Positions 6,768-7,866 of a stretch of DNA of 7,866 nt are shown piece by piece (within the stretch, counting starts at the first letter, position 1; each line of letters begins with the position of its first letter). A program made the translations under genes and the position numbers. The stretch is from Candidatus Ventricola intestinavium (GTDB lineage Bacteria > Bacillota > Clostridia > Christensenellales > Aristaeellaceae): the NCBI GenBank assembly GCA_018715105.1, contig DVMG01000247.1, positions 1-7,866 on the forward strand, read 5' to 3'. Below the pieces are notes generated by a model. That model ran no database searches. It saw only the letters and a program-made list of their open reading frames with translations, and had not been told where the DNA came from.

Positions 6768-7186
6768 CGGATCTCCTCCGCGCGGCCTGCAAGCCTGTCC
6801 AGCAGGGTTTCCAGCGTGCACAGCTCTTCCTGCGTAAGCCCCTCCGTGAGCGCATCGCGCCAGCGGGCAAATGTACCGAGCACTTCCGGCAGCGCTTCCC
6901 GCATGCGCTGTGTAGGATACACATGCATAGCCCGGCGGTCTTTTTCGCTGCGCTGGCGCAGAATAAAGCCGCCCTCCTCCAGCAGGGTCAGCTGCCGGGT
7001 TACGCTGCTGCGGTTGACATGCAGGCGCTGCGCCAGCTGTTCCTGCGTGATGCCCGGCTCTGCGCAAATCACCGGCACATAGGGGGCCTGGTATCCATTC
7101 AGGCCCAGGCATGCCAGGTTTTCATCCCGAAAGAGCGTCGCGCACCGTGCGATGGTGCTGATGCTCCTCATCAGTGGTCTTGGCAA
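6764..7186 (-). CDS. MarR-family transcriptional regulator
   Basis: The 140-residue product is the usual length for a MarR protein. It has a central winged helix (about 32-97) with ITQEQLAQRLHVNRSSVTRQ as helix-turn-helix and the wing signature EKDRRA (81-86). N- and C-terminal helices suit dimerisation. It likely binds a palindrome in its own promoter and represses the operon until a ligand is present. The start is TTG at 7186, with GGGAGGGA (7201-7194) 7 nt upstream. ATG at 7171 lacks such a site, and ATG at 7191 is in another frame. It heads the operon with the two exporter halves, and its stop codon overlaps the next start by 4 bp, which supports efflux control as its role. The inducer is not evident. 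Confidence 0.94.
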   Translation of the reverse strand: MPRPLMRSISTIARCATLFRDENLACLGLNGYQAPYVPVICAEPGITQEQLAQRLHVNRSSVTRQLTLLEEGGFILRQRSEKDRRAMHVYPTQRMREALPEVLGTFARWRDALTEGLTQEELCTLETLLDRLAGRAEEIR

Positions 7187-7207
7187 AGCATCGTCCCTCC
7201 CTGTTCC

Positions 7208-7237
7208 TCATTCCCGAAGACGGTATCCGCTCCCCAT
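7208..7237 (-). other. Possible 9-codon leader ORF in the marR leader
   Basis: On the minus strand, within the leader predicted from the promoter at 7266-7294, ATG at 7237 opens a frame reading MGSGYRLRE and ending with TGA at 7210-7208, 21 nt before the marR start. GGAGGG precedes it but only 2 nt away, which is too close for good initiation. A chance ORF is more likely than a regulatory one. Confidence 0.15.
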
Positions 7238-7250
7238 AACCCTCCAATTC

Positions 7251-7264
7251 GTTTCGTACGCAAC
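7251..7264 (-). promoter_or_regulatory. Candidate MarR operator palindrome
   Basis: GTTTCGTACGCAAC is a 14-bp palindrome with a single mismatched pair, centred on CGTACG and covering the transcription start expected near 7259. A palindrome here would suit a dimeric repressor blocking initiation. A second shorter one, TTAT-GAT-ATAA on the minus strand, lies across the -10 box. Which of them binds the MarR protein is not shown by sequence. Confidence 0.45.
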
Positions 7265-7265
7265 A

Positions 7266-7294
7266 ATTATATCATAACAATTTCTTTTGTGCAA
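7266..7294 (-). promoter_or_regulatory. Strong promoter of the marR-ABC-ABC operon
   Basis: On the minus strand, TTGCAC (7294-7289) and a perfect TATAAT (7271-7266) are exactly 17 nt apart, with TG one base before the -10 box (TGATATAAT). The predicted leader runs about 72 nt to the TTG start of the MarR gene. This is the best promoter in the window. Confidence 0.8.
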
Positions 7295-7307
7295 GCTGTT
7301 TTTGTAT

Positions 7308-7431
7308 GTAAATCCTCAGTATCGGCCTCGGGCACAAAGCAGCGGGATTGACAGAGCGCTGCCGGTTTCAGACCCGGAAAAACGCCGTAAATCCTGCCGG
7401 CGCCCGAGACCGAAGCTGTACAAAAGGATTT
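7308..7431. repeat. Head-to-head pair of the dispersed palindromic repeat
   Basis: Two units face each other. The left unit runs from AAATCCT (7310-7316) through TCGGCCTCGGGC (7322-7333) to GGGATTGAC (7344-7352). The right unit is inverted, from AAATCCT (7389-7395) through GCCCGAGACCGA (7402-7413) to AGGATTT (7425-7431). Each has near-palindromic ends, and the pair can also fold together into one long interrupted stem about a 36-nt middle (7353-7388). The right unit, read in reverse, matches window positions 1-49 closely, including 11 identical bases at the outer end, with similarity running on into the middle segment. The element separates the marR promoter from the yqeY terminator and contains no convincing gene. 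The arrangement resembles bacterial REP/BIME elements; no transposase is nearby. Confidence 0.7.
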
Positions 7432-7434
7432 CAT

Positions 7435-7470
7435 AAAAAAACAGAAGCACGGTTTATGCCATGCTCCTGT
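7435..7470 (-). terminator. Intrinsic terminator downstream of yqeY
   Basis: On the minus strand ACAGGAGCATGG (7470-7459) and CCGTGCTTCTGT (7452-7441) form a continuous 12-bp stem using two G-U pairs, with a 6-nt loop, followed directly by seven T residues (7441-7435). On the plus strand the wobble pairs become A-C mismatches and no T-run follows, so the terminator acts leftward, on transcripts from the yqeY side. Confidence 0.85.
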
Positions 7471-7608
7471 CTGTTTCCATCCGTCCCCTTCTTTGCAGGG
7501 GAGTTTCATTATTAGGCGGATTCAGCGCCTGTCCGCTTCCTCAAGGGGAGATGAACTCTTTGCCGGAAAGCGAAGAGCGCCCCGCATCCCGCTCTCTGGG
7601 CGTTCCTT
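7471..7608. other. Non-coding spacer between yqeY and its terminator
   Basis: No convincing gene is present. Small inverted pairs are CCCCT/AGGGG (7485-7489, 7497-7501), AGGCG/CGCCT (7514-7518, 7526-7530), overlapping GCGGA/TCCGC (7516-7520, 7532-7536), and CGCCC/GGGCG (7578-7582, 7598-7602). None is followed by a good T-run on the minus strand. The 138-nt distance from the yqeY stop to the terminator means the message has a long structured 3' end. Confidence 0.4.
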
Positions 7609-7866
7609 TTACGCTTCCTTCATGTAAGCCGCCAGCACCTGGTTGACCAGTCCGCCGTCTGCCTTGCCCTTCACGCGCGGCATCAGCGTCTTCATGATCG
7701 TCCCCTTGTCTTTAGGCGTGGGTTTTTCAAGGCCCAGCTCCGCAAGCACGGAATCAATGGCCGCGCGGATCTGCGTTTCATCCATACGCTTGGGGACAAA
7801 CTCACTGTATACCGCGATGCGCAGCTTCGCTTCCTCGATGATCTGCGGCCGGTCTTCAGGCGTGGT
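7609..7866 (-). CDS. yqeY: YqeY-family protein (GatB/YqeY domain), C-terminal part
   Basis: The frame enters from the right edge and ends at TAA (7611-7609), giving the last 85 residues of a protein that is normally about 150 long. The visible part has the family signatures: an amphipathic helix with VYSEFVPKRMDETQI, then LAELGLEKPTPKDKGTIMK, and the strongly conserved C-terminus LMPRVKGKADGGLVNQVL. The fold is the helical tail domain also found at the end of the GatB subunit of the tRNA-dependent amidotransferase, so a tRNA-related role is often assumed, but the stand-alone protein's job is not established. In many Bacillota it follows rpsU; that gene may lie beyond the window. The N-terminus and start are not visible. 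Confidence 0.88.
   Translation of the reverse strand, partial: TTPEDRPQIIEEAKLRIAVYSEFVPKRMDETQIRAAIDSVLAELGLEKPTPKDKGTIMKTLMPRVKGKADGGLVNQVLAAYMKEA

Noticed and set aside
5739..7082. 447-codon plus-strand open frame
   Set aside because: Antisense to the first ABC half-transporter and the MarR gene; low-complexity His/Gln/Arg-rich composition and no recognisable motif.
6768..7112. N-terminal extension of the first ABC gene to 7112
   Set aside because: The extension lies wholly within the MarR coding region in another frame. The internal ATG at 6767 has a good ribosome binding site and the ATGA overlap.
1..7431. Composite transposon or integron bounded by the repeats
   Set aside because: No transposase, integrase or clear target duplication is visible, and the repeats are short and diverged; only the repeat family itself is claimed.
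7308..7431. CRISPR array
   Set aside because: Only two units in opposite orientation with dissimilar lengths; no regular direct repeats and spacers, and no cas gene.
7461..7646. 61-codon plus-strand frame over the yqeY end
   Set aside because: It overlaps the conserved yqeY C-terminus and the terminator hairpin, and has no ribosome binding site or motif.

Overview
The window looks like chromosomal DNA of a GC-rich member of the Bacillota, most likely a clostridial gut-type lineage. This rests on its high GC content, good Shine-Dalgarno sites, an OmpR-type two-component pair, a MarR-controlled pair of ABC half-transporters, a stand-alone TraX-family membrane protein and a YqeY-type protein. 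No rRNA, tRNA, CRISPR array, transposase or phage gene is visible. The assignment to lineage is an inference from gene content only.

Layout, left to right. Positions 1-49 hold one copy of a 43-47 nt imperfectly palindromic repeat. A minus-strand operon follows (2019 down to 179): an OmpR/PhoB-type response regulator and its HAMP-containing sensor histidine kinase, overlapping by 4 bp. Its promoter region is divergent from that of a plus-strand TraX-family gene (2355-3086). This 335-nt divergent region holds a candidate promoter for each side, a perfect 9-bp direct repeat at the traX promoter, and a GC-rich hairpin just upstream of the regulator's ribosome binding site. The TraX gene converges on a second minus-strand operon, with a hairpin and T-run terminator between them.

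The second operon (7186 down to 3212) encodes a MarR-type repressor and two ABC exporter half-transporters, joined by a 4-bp and a 23-bp overlap. The first half-transporter has an altered catalytic site (Asp for the Walker B Glu, Gln for the H-loop His), and the second has an altered signature motif. Together they have the hallmarks of an asymmetric heterodimeric exporter with one degenerate and one active ATP site. A strong sigma-A-type promoter (TTGCAC, 17 nt, TATAAT) and a palindrome over the start site suggest autorepression by the MarR protein. Beyond it lie a head-to-head pair of the same repeat found at position 1, a strong minus-strand terminator, and the C-terminal 85 codons of a yqeY gene running off the right edge.

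Functionally this looks like an envelope or toxic-compound response region: one module senses and responds (two-component system, perhaps also controlling TraX), and a neighbouring module is an inducible efflux pump. The gene families are known. The least explained material is the repeat family at the operon boundaries and the regulatory structure around the TraX gene.
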